Part shown: piece after piece, positions 15,301 through 25,472 of the stretch
Numbering within the stretch: position 1 is the stretch's first letter
Layout: each line of letters opens with the position of its first letter
NCBI RefSeq assembly: GCF_905220415.1
Contig: NC_059563.1
Span: forward strand, 4,040,001-4,104,000
DNA: 64,000 nucleotides
DNA from: Colias croceus
Taxonomy: Eukaryota; Arthropoda; Insecta; Lepidoptera; Pieridae
Direction: 5' to 3'
Made by a program: the position numbers and the translations under genes
The notes under the pieces: model-generated
What the model was told of the DNA's origin: nothing
The model's input: only the letters and a program-made list of their open reading frames with translations
The model's database searches: none

Positions 15301-18300
15301 AATCAAAAGGAAAGTATAAAAAACCCAATAGATTTGCGGTAAGAATTTCATCAGTAATTAACCGCAAGAAATTCGGTAGTCAACTGTCGTGTTGATGTTT
15401 TAATTAATTAGCTGTGAGATTTATTAGACATAAATAACTGGGTTTATTTATAGTTAATTAAAATGAAACATGATCACATCAAATGATACTTTATATTATT
15501 TACTTGTATTACTTTCTATAATCGAAACAAATGAACAATTTGATTTATTTCTGAATGCTTTAAAACCACCGGTAATTGAATAAAATAATAATTGTAAAAT
15601 CTTTACTGCGGGTGAAACTGCGTGGCACAGCTAGTATGATATAAACAATGTGAATTTGTGAGTGTGTGTGCTGTACAAATATTCTGAAAGATGTGCCAAG
15701 AAAACGGAAACGAAATCTCAGATGATAAAAATGGTATCATAAAATTGATCAGAAATAAATTGATTATACTGTTGCACCAGTCTACAATGTATTCTACAAT
15801 CTATTATATTCTAAACTTAGATTCTAAAGTACACACTCTACAATTCATATTTTTCCTACAATATCACTCACTATGATAATTATGATCAAAGCTTCTAAAA
15901 TTTCATCAAGATTAAATGAGATTAGATATAAATCCAGATAGCTAAGAAAACGTATAAAAATGCGTCCCATAAAGGGACAGTTCCTTATTAAAGACATTTT
16001 AATATGGTCCTGACAGATTGTCACAATGATTGATCATTATAACCCACCATTTTATAAGACCCTCATTTCTAACAACTTATCTTCTTTAGAGAGGTCTTTT
16101 TATATTGGCCATTGAAGTAAACCTTATCTAGGCAATGAATTGTCAACTCTATATTAAAGTAATACAGTTTAAAATCGTAAATAACAATTTTATAGGTCTC
16201 CCAACGGGATGGGCAGCCAAATACGGGATTGAGGATGGAGCGGTTTTTGCTAATTGTAACTAATTCTAGGCTATGTATAAAGATCTGAATAAAAATCAGC
16301 ATTTCATTCGTTTTATATGGGTGTGCTGGATGTGTGGAGTTTCTTTGGATAATTGTAACTGTATAAATATGTAGTAAGATATATCAGAGAGGCTACATAT
16401 GGACTCATATGTAGTTAAAAAAAATACTAATGAATGTTGATAAAATTACATGTACTCTGGGCTAAGAGTTACTGCATTATATTCAAACCAATCAATTGAT
16501 GGACGAACTACGGCTGAATTTTGAATTATACTATAGTACGATCCTATAAGTACGATATTCGGTTAAAAAATCTAGCTTTGTAAAAAATAATATTATACAA
16601 ATTGAAACTTTTATAACGAAAACAACGAACGAAAAAGTGTTTAAATTTATGGGCCTGAAAATATTTCAATTAGACATTTTGTTTATAGTTTTTTGTTCCA
16701 TAGCAACGCCTTGTCCTAGTGACCTCCAAAATAAAAATCGATTTTGATGTCATATTGCGATTACCTTGAAATTCTTAGAATTGTAGAGAAGCTATTATAC
16801 TATTTCAAACAAAAAAATAGGTACATTTTGCTAATGAACAAATTATTATGTGAAACATTTTCTTTTTGCACGGTACATTATAATTATTCTCATCTTGTAA
16901 ACATCGTTAAGTATCAATTAAAATTGGCCACTCAAAATTACTTCTAAACAAAAAACAATAACAACATTAAAAATAGAATCAGGAAGTGCAACCTCTTTAG
17001 TTCCATATACTGGTAACATTGCGTAAAGTTTAGACAAATTTAAATATGGAGAGATGCGTGAATTGGAACGCATCTGATGTTTCAAAGACATAGGAAATGG
17101 CGGGAGAATAAAACAAACAAACGTGAACGGATACCGTAATGGGGATAATTGGCCGCGATGAAATAATATAGATACAACGTTTCTAATTAAACTGTTTTAT
17201 AAATAAAAGGTAAGGAAACCAGACATTCTGTATTGTTCCATATTCATATAATATAGTGGAGAAACAAAAAGCAGGCAGAGAGTGCTGCTATAATAAAAAC
17301 GATTGATCCGTGTCTTCTCATAAAATGAAAAAGTTAAAGTCAAAACGCACAATGTCATAAACGCGTAATTTTCAGCGATCATGTAGTTAATTTTATGTTT
17401 CCATTTATTTAATACTAAGCTCCTGTAATGACAAAAATTAAATCGCAACTAATATATTTTATTTCCAGCAGGATATGTCCTCCAACAATACTTTTAGCTT
17501 ATAATTACTCTGACCAATTGAATTTCAAATAAAAACTATACGTGTTTTTTCAAAGAAAGATTTGAAATTTCAAATAAAGAAACGCATTATACGCCTACCA
17601 AAACACCCAACAAATAGAAACACAGGGTATAAACTATACCCCGTTATCCAGTCTAAATACGTCACTCACCTCGACCACTTGTCGCAGATCTTCAACATAA
17701 ACATTCTCAGTCTGCACTATTTCAGCACAGACCCGCTCCAGCTGCGATAATCCAGATAGCTCCTCGAATACATTCTGTCCTGGTAACATAATATGGTTAG
17801 AATCAAGTTATGTTTGATATTAATTATTGATGAAATATGTAAAGAAAATGATGAAATGATCTGACTATAACAATTGACTTGTTATTAAAATGTAAAGGGT
17901 AATTTTTGGCAACAATAAAGTTGAAATCTATTTAAGAAATACACATATAATATCGTGGTAAAAATGTGTATTGAACTTGTTATAAATAATATATGATTTA
18001 TTTTAAAAAAGTTTCGTAAAGACTGGAGAGCGATTTGGTAGTTTTTTAATCCGAACTACGAGTGAAAACTATTAGGTACGCGATAAATTAACATTTCATA
18101 ACCTAATTAGGAAGTTGATTTAAATCTTAGTTTACAAATTTACTTACTTGGTATCGTCTCCGTTCGACTCTCTTCTGATATGCTCGCCTTCAACACCCCA
18201 GCGTTATTAACAAAGTTATTGCTTCCATTAGCAGATGTCATGTCCACATCACTATGGTCGTCCAAGCTCTCGATCGAAGCAAGGTATGCGGAGTTCACTC

Positions 18301-19431
18301 CTCCCTTATTTTGAACACCACTGCTTGATGTTGAACTTGACGAAGCAATGGAACTCATGGAAAGCGGTCTAGTCACTTGTACAGGCGGATTGAGTCGCAC
18401 CACTTCTTTCTCTGATCCCAATTTCAAGTTTCCCGTAGATCCTATTGCTTGCGGAAAAGGACCTGATTTCATAAGCTGTTTCGATACCTCTTTTGGTTCT
18501 TTTCGAGGAAGAGTACTAACTGCATCATTTGTTTTTGGAAATTTCGCCGGTGACACCTCAGGCGTTGATGTTTTTTCAGGTTTCAATGGAGAATTGTCTT
18601 TTGATGATAGTTTTATATCGAATTCTCTATCATTCGAAGTTATAGAGAGTTCGATAGATTGATCGATGTATGGCAAGGATAATGATTCGAAAGCGGTTTT
18701 ATTATTATTAGGTACATCGTATATAGCCAGTTGATTATTTGTGGGAACGTCATATGTTTCTGGCTCATCAATTTTAAATTCCGGTCGAATTAATTTTTGG
18801 GGAGATTCTACTTTTTCATCCGGTATTTTGCCAAATGATTTTAGTCCGCATGGCTGATCATAAATTTCTACTGATGGCAATATTTCGACACCGGATTGAG
18901 ATATTTTGGATGTAGCTCCAACTAAAGGAATATTACATTTACGAGTTGATGATCTAGCAATACTGATTGTTTTCTTTTGAAATCGCAACGTCGTTGTCTC
19001 AGATGCACTGGACAACATTCGTTTAACGTTCGGCGAAAGGTTATCGAATGCAGTTTCTGTTTTCGTTTCTTTGAATACCTTTTGCGGTTTGTTATTAACA
19101 TCGACATCACTGGTAAAGTCACATTTATCACTAGCACCATTGTTATCACTTTTAGTTCGAATGTTGTAGAGGGAACTTTTGTTAAGCGAGGCAATGGGAA
19201 GTTTGACGCTGCCTGCGATTTTCGATGGGTCTTTTGGTGGGCTGGAGCAAACGTCTGCTTTCGCGCTGTCCTTATCTTCTGTCATTGTTTTTGGAATGTT
19301 TTGTACTGGTGGGTCGTTCCTAGCATCTTTGGCTGTTTCTAGGCGGATCGCATCTGACCTTAAACTCTTTGCTGGTTCGAGGAGGGCGTCGTATATTCCA
19401 ATGAGAGTGGGAGTGAGGTCTGTTGTACTTC
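1..19431 (-). CDS. PLEKHG-type Dbl-family Rho guanine nucleotide exchange factor, partial at both ends
   Basis: This is a split gene of ten visible coding exons (19431-18148, 17779-17670, 11120-11026, 6614-6347, 5920-5804, 5513-5434, 5112-5007, 4222-4079, 3550-3469, 3345-1). I joined them by hand using AG/GT sites, and every junction keeps frame. The product is about 1877 residues as seen. Order: polar low-complexity N-terminal region (about residues 1-435), DH domain (about 438-620), PH domain (about 640-735), then a long disordered C-terminal region with a Cys-rich patch. DH signatures are EIVQTENVYVEDL (CR1) and KPVQRILKYHLLLQ (CR3); the DH-PH bridge contains HIDDMKRRHEHAV and the PH start TYGELCAEGTFR. 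These match the PLEKHG1-3 group. Known for the family: the DH domain drives GDP release from Rho GTPases and the PH domain aids membrane or domain contact. The first exon begins mid-codon, so the true start lies further right, and the stop lies left of the window. Confidence 0.9.
3469..3550 (-). CDS. RhoGEF exon i: linker after PH domain
   Basis: The 82-base exon has acceptor TTTTAG and donor GTAAGA. It reads VILENYNAVIPSHARQLVME and then LGQNKTD, matching the short helix that follows the PH domain in PLEKHG proteins (ILEN.....IP.....). Its last base and the first two bases of the next exon make an Asp codon. Confidence 0.88.
3869..4053 (-). repeat. SINE-like dispersed repeat, copy 1
   Basis: This GC-rich block of about 170 bases, with an A-rich end (on the minus strand it ends in CGTCG then a run of A), is nearly identical to 13181-13354. 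Both start AAAAAACGACGTGTG on the plus strand and end AGCAATAG-like just before CTTA. It is in the intron between RhoGEF exons h and i. The tailing A run suggests a retroposed short element in minus orientation, but no target duplication was found and the class is inferred. Confidence 0.6.
4079..4222 (-). CDS. RhoGEF exon h: PH domain C-terminal part
   Basis: The exon is 48 codons with acceptor TACTTACAG and donor GTGAGT. It reads CNNMMLVESIAGAPLSF, then a middle strand, and ends KREWTLLLKR with the PH C-terminal helix tryptophan. Its acceptor is the first unit of the degenerate tandem array at 4197-4762. A SINE-like insert lies about 30 bases downstream of its donor. A 134-codon frame through this exon reads into both introns; only the 48 codons here are coding. 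Confidence 0.9.
4197..4762. repeat. Degenerate tandem array of ~70-bp units repeating a splice acceptor
   Basis: About nine imperfect units follow each other, each with the core GCATCRTGTTGTTGCACTGT, AAGTATGG, AAAATGAGCTTTATT and a spacer ending RTCA. Most units are 65-80 bases; two (about 4430-4470 and 4605-4650) lack the middle. The first unit contains the real 3' splice site and the first codons of RhoGEF exon h. On the gene's strand the others carry copies of TACTTACAGTGCAAC, so they look like decoy acceptors upstream of the true one. Confidence 0.75.
5007..5112 (-). CDS. RhoGEF exon g: PH domain middle
   Basis: The 106-base exon has acceptor TTACAG and donor GTAAGC. It reads VFGAKAMRHAFLFDKMLLVT and then KNREDGILAYKSHIM, the central strands of the PH domain ('FLFDK.LL.TK'). 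Confidence 0.9.
5434..5513 (-). CDS. RhoGEF exon f: DH-PH bridge and first PH strand
   Basis: The 80-base exon has acceptor TTTCAG and donor GTAAAT. It reads EIQSLLYGWNGPDLTTYGEL and then CAEGTF plus a split Arg codon. The 'GPDLTTYGEL..EGTFR' pattern marks the start of the PH domain in this family. Confidence 0.9.
5804..5920 (-). CDS. RhoGEF exon e: end of DH domain
   Basis: The exon is 39 codons with acceptor TTTCAG and donor GTTAGT. It reads ETEYALLKMTGIAQHIDDMK and then RRHEHAVRVQ, the last DH helix and the start of the DH-PH bridge. It starts and ends on codon boundaries. The next exon continues EIQSLL, as in vertebrate PLEKHG1. Confidence 0.9.
6347..6614 (-). CDS. RhoGEF exon d: DH domain core with CR3
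   Basis: The 268-base exon has acceptor CCACAG and donor GTGAGG. In the frame set by the previous exon it reads CRLDATCIARCFVNN, YTSYCTGYPRTMARLAAL and ends LPLASYLLKPVQRILKYHLL. The last stretch is the strongly conserved CR3 helix that contacts the Rho switch regions. A 112-codon frame on the same strand covering this exon is an out-of-frame shadow. Confidence 0.92.
6615..7178. other. RhoGEF intron c-d, right of exon d
   Basis: AT-rich intron sequence. I see no coding exon or clear repeat in it. Confidence 0.5.
7179..7412 (+). mobile_element. Lep1-type non-autonomous Helitron
   Basis: It starts TC then CATACTAATATTATAAATGC and ends with CGGGCGAAGCCGCGGGTGG then AAAGCTAG. It sits exactly between A (7178) and T (7413), the Helitron target rule. 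No coding capacity. Inserted in a RhoGEF intron. Confidence 0.8.
7413..11025. other. RhoGEF intron c-d, main body
   Basis: No exon is recognised. It holds a TG microsatellite at about 8195-8233 and a stretch at about 7920-7990 with an AAAATCAAAAATATTTATTC pattern that resembles a LINE 3' tail (weak). A 71-codon frame at 7524-7739 has no recognisable feature and is probably chance. Confidence 0.4.
8195..8233. repeat. TG/TGTGCG microsatellite
   Basis: Simple TG dinucleotide run with one CG interruption, followed by an AT-rich patch. Confidence 0.85.
11026..11120 (-). CDS. RhoGEF exon c: DH domain, second segment
   Basis: The exon is 95 bases, bounded by AG at 11122-11121 and GTAAGC at 11025-11020. 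It reads GYLHVWRRDSTFSDDELSEL and then FNNIEDIYAFN, continuing the DH helix from exon b and giving the typical 'LF.NIEDIY.FN' pattern. The final codon is completed to Lys by the next exon. It lies isolated between introns of 6.5 kb and 4.4 kb. Confidence 0.9.
11121..13180. other. RhoGEF intron b-c, right of exon c
   Basis: Non-coding AT-rich sequence. It contains a Helitron-like 3' remnant ending CACAGCTAG near 11935, a short hairpin around ACTGCCAATAGGTATTGGCAGT at about 12120-12141, and the poly-C tract listed separately. I see no exon. Confidence 0.4.
12492..12507. repeat. Poly-C tract of 16
   Basis: An uninterrupted run of 16 C in otherwise AT-rich intron; length is prone to sequencing or assembly error. 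Confidence 0.85.
13181..13354 (-). repeat. SINE-like dispersed repeat, copy 2
   Basis: Nearly identical to 3869-4053 over about 140 bases, in the same orientation, inside another intron of the same gene. It has the same A-rich end and the same GC-rich body. Confidence 0.6.
13355..14500. other. RhoGEF intron b-c, middle
   Basis: AT-rich sequence with no recognised gene or repeat. Confidence 0.35.
14502..14670 (-). mobile_element. Helitron-like remnant of the GCTGTGCCCGG family
   Basis: It shares CCTTCCTCGATAAATGA, CTATCTAACACCGAAAGAAT and CAAATCGGACCAGTAGTT with the better copies at 21516, 31440 and 34453. Both ends are worn, with TTAG in place of CTAG. Confidence 0.55.
14865..14957 (+). mobile_element. 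SINE body fragment related to 47143-47352
   Basis: It shares GAAAATCGATNAGTGAAACAGATG, CTGCCCC, an AAGGGACAGGG/GGGGACATGGG segment and an ACTTCAC end with the full SINE. The tRNA-like head is missing, so it is a 5'-truncated copy. Confidence 0.5.
14958..17669. other. RhoGEF intron b-c, left of exon b
   Basis: No exon is seen. A Helitron-like 3' remnant (GCGTGGCACAGCTAG) ends near 15634, and a short CCATAAAGGGACAG piece at about 15966 resembles the SINE tail. The other short reading frames have no coding signature. Confidence 0.35.
17670..17779 (-). CDS. RhoGEF exon b: start of DH domain
   Basis: The exon is 110 bases, with acceptor TTACCAG and donor GTGAGT. It translates to a linker and then LERVCAEIVQTENVYVEDLR, the first conserved helix (CR1) of the Dbl homology domain. 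The glutamate in EIVQTE is the usual GTPase-contacting position. Splice phase matches exons on both sides. Confidence 0.9.
17780..18147. other. RhoGEF intron a-b
   Basis: Short 368-base intron between the N-terminal exon and the first DH exon, with clear GTAAGT donor and TTACCAG acceptor. No repeat seen. Confidence 0.8.
18148..19431 (-). CDS. RhoGEF exon a: polar N-terminal region
   Basis: This exon has an acceptor TTTCACAG at 19439-19432 and a donor GTAAGT at 18147-18142. It is open in one frame for 1284 bases and starts with the last two bases of a codon, so another coding or leader exon lies upstream. The first in-frame Met is at 19285 (MTEDKD), but codons before it also read as plausible protein (LIGIYDALLEPAKS), so I do not take that Met as the sure start. 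The product is Ser/Thr/Pro/Lys rich, with two repeats of the type YDVPTNNQLA / YDVPNNNKTA (SH2-ligand-like YDVP) near the middle and a Ser-rich stretch near its end followed by AYLASIESLDDHSD. No folded domain is recognised. Reading frames on the opposite strand here are shadows. Confidence 0.85.
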
Positions 19432-21515
19432 CTGTGAAAGAAGAAATATTACGTTAATAAAGAATACAGTCATATGTACTTAGAGCACACATAAGGGCTA
19501 AATAAAGAAACACTCCATAACTATATATTATCTTTCTCGATTCTGATAAACTAAAACATATGCACAAACTATAAAAACAATTTTAATAGTCCATAAATCT
19601 CGAAATTTTAACCGTCCTTTTGATTTTGATACGTCATAACAAACCATCTACGATTACCTACATAATAAAAGATTAGACCTTTGCGAGAGTTTTAAATTAA
19701 ACCTGATAGCCATAAAGGTAAAGCAAGATTGTATCAGGTCAGGATTATGTCACTGCTAACAAAAATGCTTTTAGAAGTATTAAGTTCGTGTTGTAGGAAG
19801 GGGTCGAATGACTATCTTTATTTGGATGTTTTGTTTTGTTATCTGTTGCGAGTATTAGACAATGTTTTAGTGGTATTATAAGATAGTATGTATTCTATTG
19901 TTTCCGTCTGATATTTTTGATTTTCTAGAGGATAAATTATTGACTTTAAGTTATCTACCTACAACAAGAGACTTAAGATTTCTGTTATCGATAATAATCG
20001 ATAGTTACTTTAGTTTTAAAATATTATATAGTTAAAAGTTAAATTCTTTAAATATAGCCTTGCAAGATAGGTAGGTACATTTTTTAATTATGTTAATAAA
20101 TGTTAATATGTCACCACTCACTAATAAATAACGATAAGTTCATTATACTATAATATATCAATATTCAATAACGTATAATATGAAAGAGCCAATTTCCCCC
20201 AGTATTCAATTAAATAACTAACATCCTTTCTCAATTTTCATATATTTTTTTCCTAAATTCTAAACCACGTGGTTCGACTTAGACCAACTATCATAACCTC
20301 GAACGTCATTAATTCTCACAGCTGTGACATAACGTATCGTGACCCGTTCGACGGAAGTGAACCATTAGTAGGGTCAAGGGGCAGTAGCCGAATTGTGATC
20401 TTAATTAGGTATTGCGATATGTAAGGCTGCGTTTACACTGTAAGATTACTAGTAAAACATATAATATCTGAGCAATTATAAAACATTTTATTACTTACAT
20501 ATTTTATATCTATGTTTGTTAAACATAATATTAAGAAATTGAACATTTAAAACTAAGCGTGGTGGGTTATATTTCAATTATAACTCTTTTTATATAAATG
20601 CTAGTGATATAGTAAAAACTTAAAAAGACAGCTTAGTATAGTTCTCATGACGTCTTGTGACTAAAGTTTTAATGCAAATTATTCGTGTATAGATACATCT
20701 GTACCTATAAAAAATAAAATCAATAAAGACTATTACGTAAATTACATCTTCTAGTGCAGTCGGCTAATAAAGACGCTACATACCAGAATAAATAACTACT
20801 ATACGTATATGTTAGAATATTTACAAGCCCACAAATAAAGCTAAGATCAAAGACTGCTTTCCATATTTAGAATGTTTCCTACACTTTGTGGTTTGTGGCA
20901 TTCTTGGAATGTATGCGAATTGTTTTGAAAACAACTCTTGAAATAGTTGCTGGAAGCTTTGTGTATAATCTGAGTTTGTATTAATTTCCACCAATTAGGC
21001 GGGCTTAGAGAGGTGTCCTACTACGATAGTTTTATGTATTTTCATACGAACTTACTTTACTTGTAACTTTTGAACTTGCATAATAGAGATAAGTTTGGGA
21101 TATACGAGTGCATGGTGAGCTTTTTGGGCAAAAAACTTTATGATAATGGTATTGAAATGTTAACACAAGTTTTTTTGAAAGTTTTGAAGTTGAAATTTGA
21201 AAGCAAGCGCTGTGTTTTAATTACATCAAAAGCTACCTATAATGAGATTAATGTTTAATCGATTCTCAATGGTTAATATAATTATTCTATTTAATGTTAT
21301 TTATTTATTTCTTATCTGTCATACAAGATAACCTACTTTTAGCATCTATGGAAAGAAGTGTGTGAAGCAGAGAAAATGAGTATCTTTTAAAATATTTAAC
21401 GATTGGTTACTCTTCATAAATCATAACCATTGTTTAAAGATAAGATAAGATAGTAAAAACGTACAACAAAATAATACGTAGGAGCTTTTAACCACGATAT
21501 TATTATATCCCTTAA
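19432..21515. other. Non-coding stretch upstream of RhoGEF exon a
   Basis: Probably intron, because exon a begins mid-codon. A GGCTGCGTTTACACTG fragment at about 20425-20445 resembles the end of the 25473-25652 repeat. I see no exon. Confidence 0.4.
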
Positions 21516-21710
21516 CTAGCTGTGCCTTGCGGTTTTACTCGCAGTGCTCCACTCCTGTTGGTCTTAACGTGGTGATATATAGCCCTATAGCCTTCCCCGA
21601 TAAATGGGCTATCTAACACAGAAATAATTTATCAAATCGAGCAATAAGTTCCTGAGATTAGTTTTTCAAACAAACAAACAAACTCTTCTGCTTTGTAATA
21701 TTAGTTTAGA
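21516..21710 (-). mobile_element. Helitron-like non-autonomous element
   Basis: On the plus strand it begins CTAGCTGTGCCTTGCGGTTT after A and ends ATATTAGTTTAGA before T, so on the minus strand it runs TC...CTAG between A and T. Internal CCTTCCCCGATAAATGGGCT and a CAAA repeat are shared with 31440 and 34453. Confidence 0.7.
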
Positions 21711-22703
21711 TAATAAACTATAGCTTCCAACAATATACATTAAGTAATATAATGTTCTATTGAACATAATAATACATCATTTAAACAGTGTGTTACCGTA
21801 AAGGTCCAACTTTCTACTTTCAATATGTCAATATCCACCCATTATTATAGTTCCTTATATTGTTCACTTTCTAAAGTTTATGATTTATTAGTTTCCTATA
21901 GCTTTACTATGTTTATATTATCATCACATTTTCATAGTTTTGAAGGTTCCGTATGTACTTAATAATGATAATTGCAGGATAAATAGATTAAATTCTAAGA
22001 TAGGTACCTAATCTTATTTTGTGGAAATATCGTGTTATTCGCTTAATAACTAAATCAATAAACAGTATAAGTACATAATAATATAGGTAGTAATGGAGTT
22101 ACTAATCCATTGATATTACACAAGACATTTTTTTATTTTATTTAGTAAATTAAAATAAAAAAATTCATTCAAGGCATAACATGTAAAAAATATCATATAA
22201 AAAACTTGCTACAAGTAACCACAAATAATAATATAATAAACTCTCAATTTCTCCCAGCATATACCACATATTATAGAAACTATCCACAATTAGCATTTTC
22301 CAAAGGAATGCGTGTCTGCAGTTTTCCCGCCAAGATGGCGCCGATGCGATGTAGGCGCCAGGACAGTCGATGTAGGGCCTGCATTTATTGACGTTTTATT
22401 TGGTTTTATTTTGTTTATTTTCTGTGTTATTATTGTGTAGGAAGAACAGAATATATTATCGCTTTTATTACTCATTCTACCCTGTACATAAATTCACATA
22501 CAGAAAATGATTAACATTTACTGTTTCCTATTTTTTTCTTTTGATATAATTCCGTATATGTTTACAAATTACAATACTGAAAAATAATAAATTTCTTCCT
22601 AATTCATTGTTGAATAGTTATCATCACAATCTTCATAACTTATCACCTTTTAGATGTACTTCACTCAACAATAAAATGCTCAAGGAATACTCTATACTCT
22701 ATC
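21711..22703. other. Non-coding stretch
   Basis: AT-rich except for a GC-rich island at about 22305-22385 containing CCGCCAAGATGGCGCC, a palindrome-like motif resembling YY1-type promoter motifs. The open frames there are short and unsupported. Confidence 0.35.
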
Positions 22704-22969
22704 AGCTTTACTTATAAACGTCTCTCAAATTTAAGAGCCCCTCTTAGCTGTTGATCAACGTTTTTTTCACTTATAAACTCAATTCAGTGTTGAGAGGTGT
22801 TTAAGTAACAGTTAAATAATGTCAAAATTTAAGAAACGTCCGACCCTGTTTTAAATCTATTTGAGAGACATCATGGCGGATATATTGTCAAACATTTGAC
22901 GTTTTGTAGTTGCCAAGAGTATATTATTTGTGTTTTTATTCACTTCGCAGTAAAATAACTCTGGTAAAA

Positions 22970-23281
22970 TGGATATTGATAGTTTGAGTAAAGATTTTAC
23001 GAATGATGTGCAGGTGCTTCGTGATTTTAGAATTCGTAGGCGTCAAAAAAACAGAGCGTGAATTCTCTGGACCTGAAAGAAGAAGAATTCCGGTCGTAGT
23101 TTTGGGAAGCATATTGTACGATCTGAGTCACATGCGAACGAGGAATAATTACTATAACTGTCGAGCGTTGCTTCGGGGTGTGGAAGCAAAGATTCCGCAT
23201 TCTCAATGAAACGTTGTGAGGATTCCTCCACGTGATCAAGATCACGATTATTGCTGGTGCAGTTTTGCACAATTTAACAAT
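22970..23281 (+). pseudogene. Harbinger transposase remnant
   Basis: An ATG at 22970 gives MDIDSLSKDFTNDVQ and then LRDFRIRRRQKN before a stop. After a large internal deletion the C-terminal part resumes in another frame as RCFGVWKQRFRILNETL, then a stop, then IKITIIAGAVLHNLTI. The FGVWK.RF and AVLHN motifs are typical of HARBI1-like transposases. The catalytic DDE core is missing, so it cannot transpose. Confidence 0.65.
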
Positions 23282-23589
23282 ACTAATAATAATTAATGAG
23301 TCTATTTTAAATCAAGGTAGGTATTTACGCAAACTACTTTCATATGCAAACAAAGTATATTTAATAATGCCAATACATAAATGATACTTTCTAGATCCTA
23401 CAGGCATTGAAAATCAATTAACAAATCCAACTGTCCCTAATAATGTAGAAGAATAAGAAGATGAATGCGAAAAACAAGGGAAAACATCAACACAGCCATA
23501 TTGAAACTTATTTTTATAATTAAATAAATATTTTCATATATTTGTAAATTTATTATTGTTTTCTTATAATATTCCTCTTCCAAAGTAAG

Positions 23590-23700
23590 TATTTAGAGCC
23601 TTTTTTCATGAGTCTCCCTTTCCTGTTGGATTGTAATTTCATGCAACTCTTGTTGTTGCTTCATAAGTTCTTCCCTGCTTTTTTGCAAGGAGGATTAATA
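23590..23700 (-). pseudogene. Harbinger second-protein C-terminal remnant
   Basis: On the minus strand it reads SLQKSREELMKQQQELHEI and then TIQQERETHE, a charged coiled coil like the C-terminus of the Myb/SANT partner protein of Harbinger elements. The N-terminal DNA-binding part is not recognisable. Confidence 0.5.
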
Positions 23701-24099
23701 ATAATTGATGCTCATTTTCAGTTATTTGATTTTTCACTGTACAAATATGATAAACATTAAACATAATTTTACATAAATCACAGCAATTGCTAAATCATAA
23801 ATTAAATAACAAAAAAATGACATATTTATATTTTGAAAGTTTATTCGCAGTTAAATGTCATACAAAATAAAGTCTACCATTCATATTTGTCAAAAAGTAC
23901 ATTTTTAGTCAAGTTTTTCGTGAATAGCGGGTTTTATTTCGATAATGTTACTAGAAAAAAATATATTGACGTTACTTAGTTGAGAGACTGCTGAGAGAGG
24001 TTTATAAGTAAGATTATTTTAATCATTGTTTAAGGAGTTGAGAGTTATTTAGCTGAGAGGTGTTTAAGCAACAGATCAGTCAGTTTTTATAAGTAAGGC

Positions 24100-25071
24100 T
24101 GTATGTCTTTAAATAGAAAATGAATAAATATTAAAATATCCCAATATCTCCAAAACCAAGGTATCCCTACAAATGTCTCTTTCTAGATTCTTGTCGAGTT
24201 TTCTACTACAATGTGAACTGAACGTGTTTTTGTAAAACTAAATCTTGTAGGTATATTTTAATGTGATTAGATTCCTATACATGTTTTATAACCTTACACT
24301 TTTAAACGTAATACCAGGCCGCAGGCGTGTACCTAAGACTTGTGATGTTCTCCAAAATATAGGAAAAAAAAAGTATAGAAACCTATAAAATAAAATAATT
24401 ATTTTTAAGAGATATAACCGATAATTGTAAATGCCAATTTCACTTTCTGGTAAAGGTACTGATAGCCTATCACACAGTTTTTTGAAGCATGGTGTAGGCA
24501 TTACTTATTATTATTTATCTAGGTAACTGATAACTAAAAAAAAACTTATCTTGCAGTAGTGAAACCGCCTATAAAATATAAGTGTTATGAATTTCCCTTT
24601 TAAAGATATTTATTTATTTGAGTGCACCTCTTCAAAGATCTTGACACATTTTTCTTCTCTTCTTAGTACATTTCTTTATTTTTTTTTAATGCAAGTTATA
24701 TAAATTATTGTTTCATACTGCCACCTAACAGACCTTAATTATCTACATAACATTATATCATGTTAAGTGGCAACACTAAATTAAAATTAATTACTCCTCA
24801 TCAATCTCTGTTATCTTATAATATAGCAACATTGACAGCGAGTCGTGTCATTGCAACAATAATTACTGGCAATTATTATAAATTGAAGATGCTTTAAGTA
24901 TGTGCAATAATATTAATTCACAGCGATAAGGCATTAAATTCAAACTCTATAGGAAATTAAATAAATTATAAAAAGATTTAATTGTCATAGTTTATAATTT
25001 AGCCACAAATCAATTTATTCCTGCTTTAATTTTTACATTTTGTGAAATAATCTAGCATAATCTTTCAAACA
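24100..25071. other. Non-coding stretch
   Basis: AT-rich with no recognised gene or repeat. Confidence 0.35.
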
Positions 25072-25240
25072 TCACTAGGTACATAGTATAAAACAGTCGC
25101 TTTCTCAGTCCCTATATCCCTATGTATGCTGAAATCTTTAAAACTACGCAACAGATTTTCATGCGGTTTTTTTATTAGATAGATAGATTGATTGATAAGA
25201 AAGGTTTAAGACACAGCGGGCAAAGCCGGCGGAAAGTTGC
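25072..25240 (+). mobile_element. Helitron-like element of the GTCGCTTTCTC family
   Basis: It starts TCACTAGGTACATAGTATAA after A, contains TCGCTTTCTCAGTCCCTAT and CGCAACAGATTTTCATGCGG, and ends in GGGCAAAGCCGGCGGAAAG with a decayed CTAG. The same family is at 63641-63836 and, inverted, 33966-34151. Confidence 0.6.
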
Positions 25241-25472
25241 TTATAAAACTTGGTAATAAACGACTGAAAATAATAATGATTTATCTTAGTTATTTATTAA
25301 TCAAACAGTCATTACCAATCTGTCAAAATATTCCCGCGCTTACGCACTTCAAAATTCAAAAGCCCAATCCAGTCACGATTAGTGCGTGCGCAAACCAGAT
25401 GCCAGTGAGTGTTATCAGCACAGATAAATAATGAATATTCATGAATAGACGCCGTTAGTCAGACATACTTGA

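Larger units (their letters stand above)
22704..24099. mobile_element. Decayed PIF/Harbinger transposon
   Basis: Imperfect terminal repeats GCTTTACTTATAAA and its inverse TTTATAAGTAAGGC bound about 1.4 kb, with further inverted GAGAGGTGTTTAAG(T/C)AACAG motifs inside. It holds remnants of both Harbinger proteins in convergent order: a transposase on plus and a coiled-coil DNA-binding partner on minus. A 3-bp target duplication is not clear. Confidence 0.65.

Noticed and set aside
18348..19457. Plus and minus frames of 90-121 codons over RhoGEF exon a
   Set aside because: Shadows of the 381-codon frame, which joins in phase to the DH exon.
22305..22385. Possible promoter or short gene around CCGCCAAGATGGCGCC
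   Set aside because: Only a YY1-like motif and a 20-codon Arg-rich frame; nothing else supports a gene.
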